From Vigna angularis (taxonomy: Eukaryota; Streptophyta; Magnoliopsida; Fabales; Fabaceae), in contig NC_068975.1 of the NCBI RefSeq assembly GCF_016808095.1, forward strand, positions 36,106,001 through 36,170,000: 64,000 bases of DNA, given 5' to 3'. The notes under the pieces were generated by a model. The model had not been told where the DNA came from and did no database searches. It saw nothing but the letters and a program-made list of their open reading frames with translations. Positions within the stretch are counted from its first letter, which is position 1. Each line of letters starts with the position of its first letter. Shown one piece after another: positions 63,160 through 64,000 of this stretch. Both the position numbers and the translations under genes were made by a program.

Positions 63160-63369
63160 TTAGGAAAAGTAAAATAAGCATAAAAAATCACTCAGTTTTC
63201 TACATTTGTCATTGTTTGCACTATGTATGGGATTTGAATGTGATTGGATGACATAATCTGGACTATGATGTGTGTGGTGGTGACCATGACCATGGACATA
63301 CAATAATGATATACCGCCGTGTAAAAGAAGGTAAATGGAAAGAAAAGTTAGAAGATTTCTAAGATGCAT
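63160..63369 (-). CDS. Small secreted histidine-rich ORF, uncertain
   Basis: From the ATG at 63369 the frame gives 69 residues: a hydrophobic signal-like segment (LLTFLSIYLLLHGGISLLYV), then HGHGHHHTHH, a polar stretch and a C-terminus with two cysteines. The pattern suits a secreted metal-binding peptide or the first exon of a larger gene. I recognise no family. The frame also has an upstream ATG at 63405. It may be spurious. Confidence 0.3.
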   Translation of the reverse strand: MHLRNLLTFLSIYLLLHGGISLLYVHGHGHHHTHHSPDYVIQSHSNPIHSANNDKCRKLSDFLCLFYFS

Positions 63370-63405
63370 CCCTTCTAGTTGGTAATTAGTGCATGCATGT
63401 ACCAA

Positions 63406-63693
63406 ACTCTAGTTAGCCACATATTATTATTATTATTATTATTACTATTTTCTTTATCGAAAGTCTTTAGAATTTTCATACAAAATTACTACCATAAGCA
63501 ATTGGAGCAACAAAGAAACATGCAAAGATGACTCGTGTGCATAAACACGACCAACATGTTACATAACTTAGACGGAATAAGTTTCTTCTCTTAAAAGGAA
63601 AATTTTGGCTTTAATTTTGTCACTCAGCTTCAATCAAGGCGGGTCAAATGTTTTGATGATGAATTTAGCAGGAAATCAAAGTTAATCTGTGCA
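63406..63693. other. Short intergenic stretch
   Basis: A short (TTA)n run near 63421-63443; nothing else seen. Confidence 0.5.
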
Positions 63694-64000
63694 TAGTGAT
63701 GCTCCCTCCACCACCCCATCTCCTCCCTACACCTTTCCAAATTTTTTTAAATTATAAATTTATCCTTTTTACTTTTACCAATTTTACTTTTTATTTTCTA
63801 TAACCCTAATCTGAATCTCCTCTCACTTTCACTTTCATTTTCACTCTCAGTAGCAAGCCTCCACTTCCCACTATCACTTTCTCTCTTTCTCTTAATTTTC
63901 ACTTTCTCTGCATGGTATAAATTTAAAACATTTATAACTTCTGATTAGTTTTGAAGTATCATAATTCATAATATTATCTGCTAAAAATGTCTTCTCCACT
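63694..64000. mobile_element. Left end of a third MULE-like element of the same family
   Basis: GTGATGCTCCCTCCACCACC at about 63696 aligns with the ends at 602 and 45981, followed by similar pyrimidine-rich DNA (CTCCCTACACCTTTCC). The element runs off the window, so its right end and target duplication cannot be checked. Confidence 0.65.

Overview
The window looks like plant nuclear DNA from a dicot, most likely a legume of the Phaseoleae group (Vigna or Phaseolus type). The evidence is AT-rich intergenic DNA, intron-split genes whose products match known dicot families, long (TA)n and (TAA)n microsatellites, and many small non-autonomous DNA transposons. Palindromic TAATCGATTACA repeats, which I associate with Phaseoleae genomes, also occur. 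The species call is an inference; no plastid, mitochondrial or bacterial features were seen.

Layout. 0-16 kb: a MULE-like element (602-1528); an NPH3-domain gene lacking a recognisable BTB exon (2281-3799, minus); a small membrane protein gene with a 5' UTR intron (7868-8152, minus); a C2H2 zinc-finger/PARP-like gene (10989-12454, minus); and a DUF1218 four-TM protein gene (14679-15384, plus). 17-34 kb: an RraA-like aldolase gene (17843-18343, plus); a GeBP/STOREKEEPER-type regulator (20459-21733, minus); a Pack-MULE carrying a captured LRR-kinase fragment (22038-23434); a CXXS-type thioredoxin gene (25430-27447, plus); a group IVc bHLH gene (28493-30595, plus); and a TauE/SafE transporter gene (31637-33735, minus). 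34-41 kb is a gene-poor AT-rich desert with a 163-bp (TA)n tract.

41-54 kb: a DUF26 cysteine-rich secretory protein gene with a hydrophobic tail (40978-42167, plus); a decayed ABCB transporter pseudogene (42630-45390, minus); a second MULE-like element (45981-46960); and a BIR-type LRR receptor-like kinase gene (47721-53578, minus) split inside its kinase exon by a 3,740-bp MULE-like element with a perfect 9-bp target duplication. 54.8-56.6 kb is a non-autonomous CACTA element filled with palindromic repeats. 59.2-60.9 kb holds copia pol and gag remnants in head-to-head orientation. A complete PR-1 gene (61920-62411, minus), a small histidine-rich ORF and the left end of a third MULE-like copy close the window.

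The genes are separate transcription units and form no operon or pathway cluster. The main story is transposon biology: several elements were delimited here by terminal repeats plus target-site duplications, one has disrupted a receptor-kinase gene, and another carries captured receptor-kinase sequence. I found no convincing new multi-gene system. Exon boundaries come from reading splice sites and conserved protein joins by eye; family assignments are from recognised motifs, not database searches.
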